This document shows, in pieces, positions 42,989-52,294 of a stretch of 64,000 nt of DNA. Positions within the stretch are counted from its first letter, which is position 1; each line of letters opens with the position of its first letter. Origin of the DNA: Rivularia sp. PCC 7116 (lineage in GTDB: Bacteria; Cyanobacteriota; Cyanobacteriia; Cyanobacteriales; Nostocaceae). The translations under genes were made by a program, and so were the position numbers. The DNA lies in the NCBI RefSeq assembly GCF_000316665.1, contig NC_019678.1, positions 3,472,001 to 3,536,000 on the forward strand, in the 5' to 3' direction. The notes under the pieces were generated by a model. That model made no database searches and had not been told where the DNA came from. It saw only the letters and a list, made by a program, of their open reading frames with translations.

Positions 42989-45900
42989 ATGAAAAAGTTA
43001 GTTGTACTTAAACTGGATGGTGATTTTAATCAAGGGTTTAGCGTAAGTTTAGAAATCGGTGAAGATGGTAAGCGCGCGGATGTTGAGTTAAACGACAGTC
43101 AGTTACGATTGCCTGCTATCCCCAAGCTTCCTAATATTTATCAAGAGTGGTGTAGAAGCTATCGCGGTTTAGATGGATATCGAATAAAAGTTAAAAAGGG
43201 GCATTTATCAAACGTTAAAGTTTCTTCTTTAAAGGAAGATTGTCAGACGAAAGCTGATAATATCAAGCTGATTTTTACTAACTGGTTAAAAGCTGATTCG
43301 TTTTACCGAATTAAGGAAAAATGTTTAATACATTTATCTCCTGAAGATGAAATTAGATTTATTATTCGTACTACTGAATTTCAGTTACGAAAACTTCCTT
43401 GGCATTTATGGGATTTGTTTGATAGTTATCCCGATGCTGAGATAGGTTTAAGTTCTTTTGATAGTCGTAGTTTTACTAGAAGTTATCGCAATCGGGTAAG
43501 AATTTTAATTGTTTTGGGCAATAGTGAAGGAATCAATGTTGTTGAAGATGAAAAGCTTTTAAAAGAATATTGTCAAGATGCTGAATTAGTTGTTTTAACT
43601 GAACCTTCTGTATTAGAGTTAAACGAATATATTTGGGATGAAAGAGGTTGGGATATTCTTTTCTTTTCCGGGCATAGTCAAACGGAATCGGAACAAGGAA
43701 TAATTTATCTAAATAGCGGTGAATCTTTAACAATAGCAGAATTGAAGGAAAGTTTAAAAAGAGCGGTTAGGGGTGGATTAAAGTTAGCTTTTTTTAATTC
43801 TTGCGATGGTTTGGGAATTGCTGCTGAATTGGAAAATTTGCATATCCCGCAAGTAATTGTGATGCGGGAACCCGTTCCGGATAAGTTAGCAAACCATTTT
43901 TTAAAATACTTTTTTGATGAATTTACTGGGGGAAAGTCTTTTTATAAGTCGGTTAATATTGCTCGGAGAAAGTTACAGGGATTAGAGAAAAAATATCCCT
44001 GTGCAAGTTGGTTGCCGGTGATTGTGCAGAATTTATTGGAAATACCTCCCACATGGCAAAGTTTGGGTGCGATCGCCAAGAATCCTTATTTGGGTTTGGC
44101 TGCTTTTAAGGAGGAGGATGCAGCTAATTTTTTTGGTAGAGAATTTGTCACAAGACAGTTGGTTTCGACGGTTAATGAAAAGCCGTTTTTTGCTGTTGTA
44201 GGTGCTTCGGGAAGTGGAAAATCTAGCGTGGTTTTTGCGGGTTTGATTCCGCAGTTGAAGCAGAATAAGAAACGTGATTGGTTGATTGTTGATTTTCGTC
44301 CAGGTAATAATCCTTTTAAATCTTTGGCTATTGGTTTATTACAAGGATTTTTGCATTTGGAACCTCACCCTAACCCTTTTCTTGGTAGGGAGAGGGAATT
44401 AGCAAAACCTCACTCTAGCCCTTTTCTTGGTAGGGAGAGGGAATTAGCAAAACCTCACCCTAACCCTCTCCTTGTTAAGGAGAGGGGACAGGAGTTTGAA
44501 TCTCTTTCTAATGTTTCTGTTGGTAAGGAGAGGGAAGAAGATTTGAATTCTAATCGTTTGACGGAGTTGGAATTAGAAGTTGAGTTAAGAAGTGGTAAAA
44601 ATAGTTTAGAAAATTTTGTTGAACCGTTTATTATTGGCAATCAAAAGTTACGTTTAGCGATAATTGTAGACCAATTTGAAGAACTTTTTACTTTATGTTC
44701 CGATACAGATTCTCGCCATCTTTTTATCAATAATTTACTTAATTTAACTGAAATTCCTGGCTGTCATGTAATTATCACGCTACGAGCGGATTTTTACGCG
44801 GAAGCTTTATCATATCGCCTTTTGGCTGATGCTTTGCAGGATGCTCAGGTGAATTTGGCTGCGATGGATGAGGAAGAATTGCGAGCAGCGATTGAAAAAC
44901 CAGCAGGTAATTACAGCGTCAGTTTAGAAGAAGGTTTGAGTCAACGTTTGATTGATGCTGTCTTGGAATCTCCGAGTAATTTACCTTTGTTGGAATTTAC
45001 TTTGACTCAGCTGTGGGGAAAGCAGCATGATGGTTGGTTAACTCATCAAGCTTATGAAGATATTGGTGGTGTGGAAACTGCTTTGGCTAACCATGCGGAA
45101 GCAATTTACGCTCAGTTAAGTTTAGTAGATAAAGAGAAGGTGCAGCAGATATTTGTTCAATTGGTGCAACCTTCAGAAATCAGCGCAGATATTCGCCGTT
45201 TGGCGATTCGGGAAGAAGTGGGGAATTGGGATTTGGTTTCTCGGTTAGCTGATGGGCGTTTGGTGGTAACAAATAGCAATCAAGTTACTGGAGTAGAAAC
45301 GGTTGAAATTGTTCACGAAGCGTTAATTAAAAATTGGCGACGATTGCAAAAGTGGATGTTGGAAGATAGAGATTTTAGGTATTGGCAAGAGCATTTAAGG
45401 GTTTTTATTAGACAGTGGGAAAAAAGCGATAAAGATGAGGGGGCTTTGTTGCGCGGTAAGCCGTTAATTGATGCGGAAGAATGGTTACTGCAACGCTCAA
45501 ATCAATTTAGTTCCGTTGAACAAGGTTTTATTGATTTAAGTTTAGATTTACGCAATAGAGAAACACGAGAAAAGGAAGCAGCGAGAAGAAAAGTTATTGT
45601 TTGGTTAGTTTGTGGTTTGATTGCTGCTTTAATATTAGCTGCAATTGCTGAAGATAAACGTCGAGAAAGCGAGATTAATCAAATAAATACTTTGAGTTTG
45701 ACTGCAAAAACTTTGTTAAATTCGGGGAATCAAGTTGAAGCGTTGAATTCTACTTTAGAAGCGAATAATAAACTGATTGAATTAAGAAATAATTTGGATG
45801 CCGAAACTAAAAATGGATTATTTAGCTCTCTGCTAGAAAATTTTAATTCGATTCGCGAATTTAATAGTTTAAATGCTCATGATGGTGCTGTTAATAGCGT

Positions 45901-47680
45901 TGATATTAGTGATGATGGCAAGCTTTTAGCTTCTGGTAGTGATGATAATAAGATTAAGATTTGGCGACGGGATGGGAAGATTTTGCAAACGCTGTTAGGA
46001 CATAAACAAGGCATTTTTAGTGTTATATTTAGTCCTGATGATAAATTTATGATTGCTGCGAGTTTTGACAATACGGTTAGTTTGTGGCGATATAATTCCA
46101 CGACAGGTTTATTTACAAATCGTCCTTTTGTAAGAATATCAGAACCTGATGGATTGTGGGCGATCGCCTTTAATCCAAATAATAATATTATCGCCACTGC
46201 AAGCGAAAACGGCAAAGTCAAATTTTGGACTCTCGACGGTAAATTAATTAAAACAATTCCCGCTCACGATGAAAAAATCTGGGGTCTAAATTTTAGTGCA
46301 GATGGAAAATATTTAGCTACCGCAAGCGCCGATAATACTATTAAGATATGGGATAGTCAGGGAAGGTTTTTAAAAACTTTGACAGGTCATAAAGATAAAG
46401 TTTTAAGCGTAAATTTTAGTCCCGATAGTAAATATATTGTTTCTGGAAGCGAAGATAAAACTGTTAAACTTTGGGATTTAACAGGTAAATTATTACATAC
46501 ATTTGAAGGTCATACAAATGACGTTTTAGACGTGCGTTTTAATCCAGATGGTAAATTGATTGCTTCAGCAAGTGCCGACGATACGGTTCGAGTTTGGGAT
46601 GTTGCTTTAAAAGAAGAATATCAGCAAGTTAGATATGGTAGCAAAGCAATTGAAGTTAAATTTAGTCCTGACGGTAAAACTTTTGCTACTGCGAGTGGAG
46701 ATAAAACCGTTAAGCTAAGTTACCTTAAGGGCATTTTACCAACTTTTACAGGGAATAGCGTTAGTATTAGTCCCGATAGTGAAACTGTTGCGATCGCGAA
46801 TCAAAATATAATTACTCTACAACGACGGAATGGAAATTTGATTCGTCGTTTTGATGTAGAAATAGAAGAAATTAACAAGGTAATATTTAGTCCCACGGGA
46901 AAGTATTTTGCAACGATTGATAGCGAGAATCAAATAAAAGTTTGGAATTTAAAAGGAAAGCTTTTACGAAATTGGCAGGGACATGATGTCAAAAATAATC
47001 CTATGGATTTTGATGCAATTCAAGATATTGATATTAGTCCCGATGGTAAAACAATTGCCACAATTAGCAGAGTTGATAAACAAGTTAAGCTGTGGAATTT
47101 GCAAGGGAAGTTAATTAAAAGCTGGCAATTTAATGATTATTTCGCGACGAGTATTAAATTTAGTCCCGGCGGAGAAACTTTAGCAATTGCTGAAGGTAAA
47201 AATGTAACATTGTGGAATTTAGAAGGGAACTTATTACGTACAATTACTGGTCATAAAGATAGTATTGCAGCTTTAAGTTTTAATTCTGATGGCAGAATAA
47301 TTGCCACTGCAAGTAACGATAAAACAGTTAAACTTTGGCAGCACGATACGGGTAAGCTGTTGCAAACTTTAGCTCACCAAGACAATGTTTATGCCGTTAC
47401 TTTTAGTGCTGATGATTCTTTGGTGATTTCTGGAAGTACAGATAAAAGTTTGAATTTATGGACTATGAGCGGAAAGTTACTTAATACTATCGAAGCACAT
47501 CAGGGAAAGATTAAGGAAATTGAATTTAGTCGAGATAATAATATATTTGCTTCGGTAGATATGGAAGATAACGTGATTTTGTGGAATTTGGATATTGATG
47601 AATTGCAACAGCGCGGTTGTGATTGGTTAAAGGATTATTTGAGGACGAATGTTGATTTGGATCGGAAGGTTTGCGATTGA
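42989..47680 (+). CDS. CHAT caspase-like protease - nSTAND ATPase - WD40 protein
   Basis: 1563 residues. Residues about 150-345 form a CHAT (caspase-HetF-associated with TPRs) peptidase with the catalytic pair intact: His229 in FFSGHSQ and Cys272 in FNSCDG. An nSTAND1 ATPase follows (about 370-780) with Walker A GASGSGKSS (Lys411) and Walker B IIVDQFEELF (Asp561). Its start NPYLGLAAF is typical. Residues 459-500 are three 15-residue repeats coded by an inserted DNA repeat. A hydrophobic helix (about 869-888, VIVWLVCGLIAALILAAIA) is a likely membrane anchor, followed by a coil and 14 WD40 repeats (about 962-1545, two seven-blade propellers; blades 7, 8 and 10 degenerate). The C-terminus ends GCDWLKDYL. 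A sensor-activated protease is inferred. Confidence 0.93.
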   Translation: MKKLVVLKLDGDFNQGFSVSLEIGEDGKRADVELNDSQLRLPAIPKLPNIYQEWCRSYRGLDGYRIKVKKGHLSNVKVSSLKEDCQTKADNIKLIFTNWLKADSFYRIKEKCLIHLSPEDEIRFIIRTTEFQLRKLPWHLWDLFDSYPDAEIGLSSFDSRSFTRSYRNRVRILIVLGNSEGINVVEDEKLLKEYCQDAELVVLTEPSVLELNEYIWDERGWDILFFSGHSQTESEQGIIYLNSGESLTIAELKESLKRAVRGGLKLAFFNSCDGLGIAAELENLHIPQVIVMREPVPDKLANHFLKYFFDEFTGGKSFYKSVNIARRKLQGLEKKYPCASWLPVIVQNLLEIPPTWQSLGAIAKNPYLGLAAFKEEDAANFFGREFVTRQLVSTVNEKPFFAVVGASGSGKSSVVFAGLIPQLKQNKKRDWLIVDFRPGNNPFKSLAIGLLQGFLHLEPHPNPFLGRERELAKPHSSPFLGRERELAKPHPNPLLVKERGQEFESLSNVSVGKEREEDLNSNRLTELELEVELRSGKNSLENFVEPFIIGNQKLRLAIIVDQFEELFTLCSDTDSRHLFINNLLNLTEIPGCHVIITLRADFYAEALSYRLLADALQDAQVNLAAMDEEELRAAIEKPAGNYSVSLEEGLSQRLIDAVLESPSNLPLLEFTLTQLWGKQHDGWLTHQAYEDIGGVETALANHAEAIYAQLSLVDKEKVQQIFVQLVQPSEISADIRRLAIREEVGNWDLVSRLADGRLVVTNSNQVTGVETVEIVHEALIKNWRRLQKWMLEDRDFRYWQEHLRVFIRQWEKSDKDEGALLRGKPLIDAEEWLLQRSNQFSSVEQGFIDLSLDLRNRETREKEAARRKVIVWLVCGLIAALILAAIAEDKRRESEINQINTLSLTAKTLLNSGNQVEALNSTLEANNKLIELRNNLDAETKNGLFSSLLENFNSIREFNSLNAHDGAVNSVDISDDGKLLASGSDDNKIKIWRRDGKILQTLLGHKQGIFSVIFSPDDKFMIAASFDNTVSLWRYNSTTGLFTNRPFVRISEPDGLWAIAFNPNNNIIATASENGKVKFWTLDGKLIKTIPAHDEKIWGLNFSADGKYLATASADNTIKIWDSQGRFLKTLTGHKDKVLSVNFSPDSKYIVSGSEDKTVKLWDLTGKLLHTFEGHTNDVLDVRFNPDGKLIASASADDTVRVWDVALKEEYQQVRYGSKAIEVKFSPDGKTFATASGDKTVKLSYLKGILPTFTGNSVSISPDSETVAIANQNIITLQRRNGNLIRRFDVEIEEINKVIFSPTGKYFATIDSENQIKVWNLKGKLLRNWQGHDVKNNPMDFDAIQDIDISPDGKTIATISRVDKQVKLWNLQGKLIKSWQFNDYFATSIKFSPGGETLAIAEGKNVTLWNLEGNLLRTITGHKDSIAALSFNSDGRIIATASNDKTVKLWQHDTGKLLQTLAHQDNVYAVTFSADDSLVISGSTDKSLNLWTMSGKLLNTIEAHQGKIKEIEFSRDNNIFASVDMEDNVILWNLDIDELQQRGCDWLKDYLRTNVDLDRKVCD
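44363..44535. repeat. Repeat array translated within the CHAT gene
   Basis: Three copies of 45 bp beginning 'cctcaccctaacccttttc' at 44363, 44408 and 44453, plus a fragment ('ggtaaggagaggg') at 44521. They encode PHPNPFLGRERELAK-type repeats. The third copy retains the CTCTCCTTGTTAAGGAGAG palindrome of the intergenic family at 23160 and 47686. They interrupt the ATPase domain between the Walker A and Walker B motifs. Confidence 0.85.
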
Positions 47681-47685
47681 TTGAA

Positions 47686-47899
47686 ACCTCACCCCCTTCC
47701 CCTCTCCTTGTTAAGGAGAGGGGTGATATATTCTTTCTTCTCTCTTTGTTAAGGAAAGGGGTGATATGTTCTTTCCCCTCTCTTTGTTAAGGAAAGGGGT
47801 GATATGTTCTCTTCACTCTCACCTTGATAAGAAGAAGGATGATATGTTCTCTTCCCCTCTCCTTGATAAGGAGAGGGGTGCCGCAGGCGGGGTGAGGTT
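47686..47899. repeat. Array of about five CTCTCCTTGTTAAGGAGAG palindromes
   Basis: About 40-bp spaced palindromic units joined by 'gtgatat(g/a)ttct' linkers, starting with a near-perfect copy (47699-47723) and ending with another (about 47853-47879). The fourth unit is degenerate. It separates the CHAT gene from the next TPR gene and could act as a hairpin-rich transcript end. Confidence 0.85.
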
Positions 47900-47936
47900 T
47901 AAATTACGATGAAAACGAATTAATATTTTACCAATT

Positions 47937-48791
47937 ATGAATTACAAAAAACTAATTTCCCTAACCCTAACAATTGCCACCTTAACCACAATAAATACAA
48001 TCATCCCACAAATTAAAACCCAAGCCAACCAACCGCAAAATAAACCAACAACAACTCAAACAAAAGCTAGCGATTGGTATTACCAAGGGATAATTAAAGC
48101 GAACCAAAAAGATTACCAAGGCGCGATTAATGATTTTACAAAAGCGATTCAAATGAATCCCCAATACGCAGCAGCTTATCATCAACGGGGTTTAATTTAT
48201 GCTAATTATGCTCGTGGTAAAATATTGCGTTCCGATGGTACTTTACCGGGATGCGTGAGAGTTGATGATTATAGTGTTAGCTGTGAAGTTAAAGTAACTG
48301 CGAATTGGAAACAGCAGAATCAACAACAAGCTATCAAAGATTTTAATCGAGTAATTAAAATTAGTCCTCGATATGCAGCAGCTTATCGTCAAAGGGGATT
48401 GATTCAAGAAAATCGAGGGGATAAGTTAAAGGATGTTCAGGTAGCAGCAGATATTTATCATTCTCAGGCTTTAAGGTATTTGGATCGGGAGAATTATTTA
48501 CAAGCAGCCAGACTTTTAGAAAAGGTTGATAAATTATATTTAGAAATGAATCCAGAAGCAGGAATTATAGAACGTCCTACGGGTTCTCCTGGAGCGCTTT
48601 CTGATTATAAAAAATCCCCCTATCAGTTAATGAGAGAGGGAACACAAGCTTTGGACAAAGCAGATTTGCAAACGGCTTTGAGGAAGTATAGATTGGCTGC
48701 GCGGAAATTGAAGTACGGTACTAAGAAGGATAGGAGGAAGTATAGGGATTTGCAGGGGATTATTGGAAAGCTTGAGGGGAAGAAGAGGTGA
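47937..48791 (+). CDS. Secreted TPR protein
   Basis: 284 residues. The N-terminus (MNYKKLISLTLTIATLTTIN) is a signal peptide or anchor. Two clear TPR units follow, YYQGIIKANQKDYQGAINDF...AAAYHQRG and KQQNQQQAIKDF...AAAYRQRG, with a Cys-containing insert between them (LPGCVRVDD, SVSCEVKV). The C-terminal part has one or two diverged helical repeats and a very basic end (KKDRRKYRDLQGIIGKLEGKKR). The last gene on the plus strand in the CHAT cluster, it is convergent with the protease-TPR gene. It may assemble with that protein or the CHAT protein. Confidence 0.82.
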   Translation: MNYKKLISLTLTIATLTTINTIIPQIKTQANQPQNKPTTTQTKASDWYYQGIIKANQKDYQGAINDFTKAIQMNPQYAAAYHQRGLIYANYARGKILRSDGTLPGCVRVDDYSVSCEVKVTANWKQQNQQQAIKDFNRVIKISPRYAAAYRQRGLIQENRGDKLKDVQVAADIYHSQALRYLDRENYLQAARLLEKVDKLYLEMNPEAGIIERPTGSPGALSDYKKSPYQLMREGTQALDKADLQTALRKYRLAARKLKYGTKKDRRKYRDLQGIIGKLEGKKR

Positions 48792-48842
48792 TGAGGATTA
48801 GCAATTAGGGAATTATGGGGTTTAATTCCTAGTTCCTGGGGT

Positions 48843-51323
48843 TTATTGTTGTAATTGTTGTAATAGATTTATTACTTGTTCATATCTAGTAGTATTATTT
48901 TTAGATTTATACAGTTGGGCGGCTTTTTGTAAATCTTGAATAGCTTTTTGTTTATTTCCTATTTCAATTAGAACTAATGCTCTATTTTGGTAAGCTAAAG
49001 CAAACTTGCGATCCATTTGAATAAATTTGTTGAAATTAGCCAGTGCTAAATCCCATTTCTTTTGGTAAGAGTAAATATATCCCCGCCTTAAGTAAGCTAT
49101 ATTATCCGCAAAATTAATTTGAATAAGTTTGTTGAAATCAGCAAGTGCTAAATCCCATTTTTGTTGAAAATAGTAAAAATGTCCGCGAGTAAGGTAAGCA
49201 ATACCGGATTTAGGATTAATTTGAATAGCTTTGTTATAATGAGGCAGCGCTAAATCCCATTTTTTGTTAGTATTGTTTTTATAAAGATTTCCCCAATTGA
49301 GATAAAATAATGCACGAGGACTAAGTTTAATTGCTTGTTTAATTGCTATCTCAGCTTCTTTATACTGTTTTAAATACGTTAAAACTTTTGATTTTTCGTA
49401 ATAGAGATTCGGGTTTTTAGGTTGAAGCTTAATTGCTTTGTCTATTGCTATTAATGCTTTGTCTAACTCGCCTATAGAACTATTAAATGAGCTTAAGGTT
49501 TGCCAAGCAGCAACAAAATTAGATTTTAATTTGACAGCTTGATTTAATGCAGCAATAGCTTCTCTACTTTTGCTCTGCTGTGCTAACGCTAAACTCTTAC
49601 CATAGAAAGCTAAATGAACAAAAGCTGGTTTTTGGTTAATGGCTTCATCAAAGGCTTTAACTGCTTCTTCATTACGACGCAACCGCCAAAGTTGATTTCC
49701 TCTTTCTAACCATTGGGAAGCAGAAGCATTTCCTTTAGAAACATCAACTGATAATATTGCTTTTTCGATTAACTTGTTTTTCTGTGCGTTCAGTCGTGGT
49801 GGTCGGGTATTTTCTAAGTTTGGCGGTTTTACACTTAATCGCGGAACTACCCCTAAGAAGGTACTTACAGGAATACCTAAACTATATCCTATCTGAAAAT
49901 CTCCTTCAGTTCCTTCAGTACGTCCGTGAATACCAATTACTCTTCCTTGCCAATTTAAAACCGGACCTCCACTCATTCCACCATAAGTGATGCTGGTGTA
50001 AACTAACTCATACCCTCCAGTTAAAGAACTAGCTCTTTGTAATTTACCAAAATTATAATTTTGAAAATCAGATTGTTTAGTTCTTGTCAGCCCGAAATCT
50101 TTATCAAATATTTGTCCTACTGTAAACCGCCAAGGTGAATCATTTTTTAATTTAGGATATCCCGCAGTAAATATATAATTACCTTCATTGGGATTATAAT
50201 CAGCAAGAGTCGCTATTTCATAATTCTCAGAACTCTTAAACTTAACTACCGCTAAATCAACTCCTGACTCAATTTTGATACTGCTTTTATCTGCAGCATA
50301 TTTATCGCCATCTGGTGCTAATATTTCATAAATATTACCAGGACATGGCGGTGTCCCGTTTTCACTTTCGCACAATACATGAGCCGATGTTAAAACGGTG
50401 TAAGTATTCCCTTCTTTAGCAATAATTATTCCCGAACCATTCGCTGTACTACTACTATCAATTCTTACCGTAAATTGTTTAGCTTTTTGTTCTAATTCTC
50501 CTAACCATCCTGTATATTCCGGTTCCGGTATTGCAGCACCACCTTCTGGTAAAGGTAATTTATAAGCTGTCAATAAATCACTATCAACCCATGCTAAAAC
50601 AGTTGAAATCGGAATACCCCAACTCAACTTTCTCATTTCTGTAATTTCCGCTTCACTCGGACGTTTACCATTTTGATAAACATAACCTGTATTTAAAATC
50701 GGATAAGCACTTTTACCATTGATCCCTACAAGTTCCCCCATCGAATTAAGAATTGCACCACCGCTCATTCCTTGTTCGATGTTGCTGCTATAACCAATTT
50801 CGTATCCTTCTTTTAAATTAGAAGTCTTTTTAACTTCCCCTTCACTAAATACAATATTTCCCGTCGAACCAGAAAAACCCGCAGCCAAAATATTTGTATT
50901 AATATCGGGTGTTGCTGTAGAAACTTCTGCGAAACAATAACTTTGACTGCTTTGGAATTTTAATAGGGTAATATCTGAATTTTTAAAGTTTTTTTGCGGA
51001 ATTATTTCTGCTGAATAAGTTTTACCGTCAGCAGTTTGTAATTTAATCGAATTCACACCTTGAATTACATGAGAATTGGTTAAAACTAAATAATTATTTC
51101 CTTGTTTACCGATTAGCGTTCCCGAACCACCGTTGTTATCTCCGATGATTTTTACTGTGATTTTATTAGCAAGGGTTTGTAGTTCTTTGGTTGAATATTC
51201 TTCGTTTTCTCGTTCGATTTGGCAAATTGAATTTTGGGCTATGGAAGGAGGAGCGGCTTTGATGGGGGAGGTGGGGAATTGTAATAAGAATAGAGAGGAA
51301 AGAAGGATTAAGTTGCGGTTCAT
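48843..51323 (-). CDS. Secreted protein with two trypsin-like domains and TPRs
   Basis: 826 residues with a signal peptide (about 1-24). Two S1 (trypsin-like) domains in tandem both keep the triad: His85/Asp117/Ser187 (LTNSHVI, DITLL, GMSGGA) and His315/Asp357/Ser451 (LTSAHVL, DLAVV, GMSGGP). Residues about 545-826 are at least seven TPRs (for example KAFDEAINQKPAF, KALIAIDKAIKLQPKN). Duplicated active protease domains fused to a protein-binding array suggest a periplasmic processing or scaffold protease. It lies opposite to the TPR gene and near the CHAT protease, COP23 and HtrA genes. Confidence 0.9.
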   Translation of the reverse strand: MNRNLILLSSLFLLQFPTSPIKAAPPSIAQNSICQIERENEEYSTKELQTLANKITVKIIGDNNGGSGTLIGKQGNNYLVLTNSHVIQGVNSIKLQTADGKTYSAEIIPQKNFKNSDITLLKFQSSQSYCFAEVSTATPDINTNILAAGFSGSTGNIVFSEGEVKKTSNLKEGYEIGYSSNIEQGMSGGAILNSMGELVGINGKSAYPILNTGYVYQNGKRPSEAEITEMRKLSWGIPISTVLAWVDSDLLTAYKLPLPEGGAAIPEPEYTGWLGELEQKAKQFTVRIDSSSTANGSGIIIAKEGNTYTVLTSAHVLCESENGTPPCPGNIYEILAPDGDKYAADKSSIKIESGVDLAVVKFKSSENYEIATLADYNPNEGNYIFTAGYPKLKNDSPWRFTVGQIFDKDFGLTRTKQSDFQNYNFGKLQRASSLTGGYELVYTSITYGGMSGGPVLNWQGRVIGIHGRTEGTEGDFQIGYSLGIPVSTFLGVVPRLSVKPPNLENTRPPRLNAQKNKLIEKAILSVDVSKGNASASQWLERGNQLWRLRRNEEAVKAFDEAINQKPAFVHLAFYGKSLALAQQSKSREAIAALNQAVKLKSNFVAAWQTLSSFNSSIGELDKALIAIDKAIKLQPKNPNLYYEKSKVLTYLKQYKEAEIAIKQAIKLSPRALFYLNWGNLYKNNTNKKWDLALPHYNKAIQINPKSGIAYLTRGHFYYFQQKWDLALADFNKLIQINFADNIAYLRRGYIYSYQKKWDLALANFNKFIQMDRKFALAYQNRALVLIEIGNKQKAIQDLQKAAQLYKSKNNTTRYEQVINLLQQLQQ

Positions 51324-51390
51324 TTTTTTGATAGGTGAATGGATGGCGAATGAATGGCAGGGGATTTTTTCGTTGTTGCGGAAAATGTAG

Positions 51391-51480
51391 ATCCCTCTAA
51401 ATCCCCCTTAAAAAGGGGGACTTGAAAGGCTAAATTGGGGAACTTAAGCCCCCCTTGATAAGGGGGGTTGGGGGGATCTC
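51391..51480. repeat. Dispersed repeat GATCCC...CCCCCTT / AAGGGGG...GGGGATC
   Basis: Outer inverted ends around an inner CCCCCTTAAAAAGGGGG stem and a second stem CCCCCCTTGATAAGGGGGG. A related, more degraded copy is at 55428-55505. This is a common palindromic repeat type in filamentous cyanobacteria. Confidence 0.75.
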
Positions 51481-51486
51481 ATTTCT

Positions 51487-52092
51487 CTAATCCTCAACCT
51501 CTACCAAAGGTGCTTTATCAAAAACATTCTGCATTTCAACATACAATTGCTTACCGGAATTTTGATAAAGAACTGTTGATGATTGTCCTTCAAATATCCC
51601 TAAAAGTCTTTGTAAAACTATCTTGGGATTATGACCGTGTTTAATGGTAAACAAGTGATTATCTTTAGTACAGTTTTCTCCTTGTTTGGCTGCACAAATA
51701 ACTGGATATCCGTTACGTTTTCCTGTTGATAAATAATCTAATCTACCTTCGTCATAATATTTCTGAAAGTTTTTTGTTACCGATGCACAACGTTTTTCCG
51801 GACTCCAACTTGAAAAATATTCAGATTTCCAGCCAATTAAACGTACATGCCCGTTACGTTTGGGTACCCAAGCTACTGTTGCAGGAATATTTGATTCGCT
51901 GGCTGGATCGAAGATTTCTTTACACAAGAATTTAACTGCATCCTGTTGAGAATTTTCGGCTTTTTCTTGGGTTGATGTATCTGCTAAATTACCGATTATC
52001 ATCTGACTAAATGTTGGGGAGATGTTGTTAGTAAAAACCAAAATTGTGGTTAATGTGGAGAGTCCGATATTTAGAATAAAATTGCGCTGCAT
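51487..52092 (-). CDS. COP23-domain secreted protein
   Basis: 201 residues with a signal peptide (MQRNFILNIGLSTLTTILVF). The mature part follows the COP23 pattern: FLCKEIF, PATVAWVPKRNG, LIGWKSEYFSSWSPEKRCASVTKNFQKYYDEGRLDYLSTGKRNGYPVICAA and the tail FDKAPLVEVED. COP23 was named for a circadian-oscillating cyanobacterial protein of unknown function. Conserved Cys residues suggest periplasmic disulfides. It is between the dual-protease gene and the HtrA-like gene, all on the minus strand, which suggests joint expression. Confidence 0.8.
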   Translation of the reverse strand: MQRNFILNIGLSTLTTILVFTNNISPTFSQMIIGNLADTSTQEKAENSQQDAVKFLCKEIFDPASESNIPATVAWVPKRNGHVRLIGWKSEYFSSWSPEKRCASVTKNFQKYYDEGRLDYLSTGKRNGYPVICAAKQGENCTKDNHLFTIKHGHNPKIVLQRLLGIFEGQSSTVLYQNSGKQLYVEMQNVFDKAPLVEVED

Positions 52093-52203
52093 TGATTTGA
52101 TTCCTTGATTTTTGAATTAAATAAATATTGAGAAATTAGAAGCCGCACGCAATACCCTAGAAGGGTATCGCTACATTTACGAAGCCTGCCTCCGCAGGCT
52201 ATC

Positions 52204-52258
52204 AAGCCCAGGCAGGTGGGCTTTGTATCTGTAGCCCCACTCTTCGAGGGTGAGGGCG
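52204..52258. repeat. Direct-repeat element flanking the HtrA-like gene, copy 1
   Basis: Aligns with 53858-53912 over about 52 bases in the same orientation (core 'gcaggtgggctt', then 'tgtagccccac' and 'cttcgagggt', then 'agggcg'), with several differences. The copies bracket the HtrA-like gene. Confidence 0.65.
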
Positions 52259-52294
52259 AATGTGGTTGATTACTAGACACCGAGGTAATTACCA

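Noticed and set aside
47686-47899. Possible CRISPR array
   Set aside because: Units are strong palindromes, linkers are nearly identical rather than unique, and no cas genes are present.
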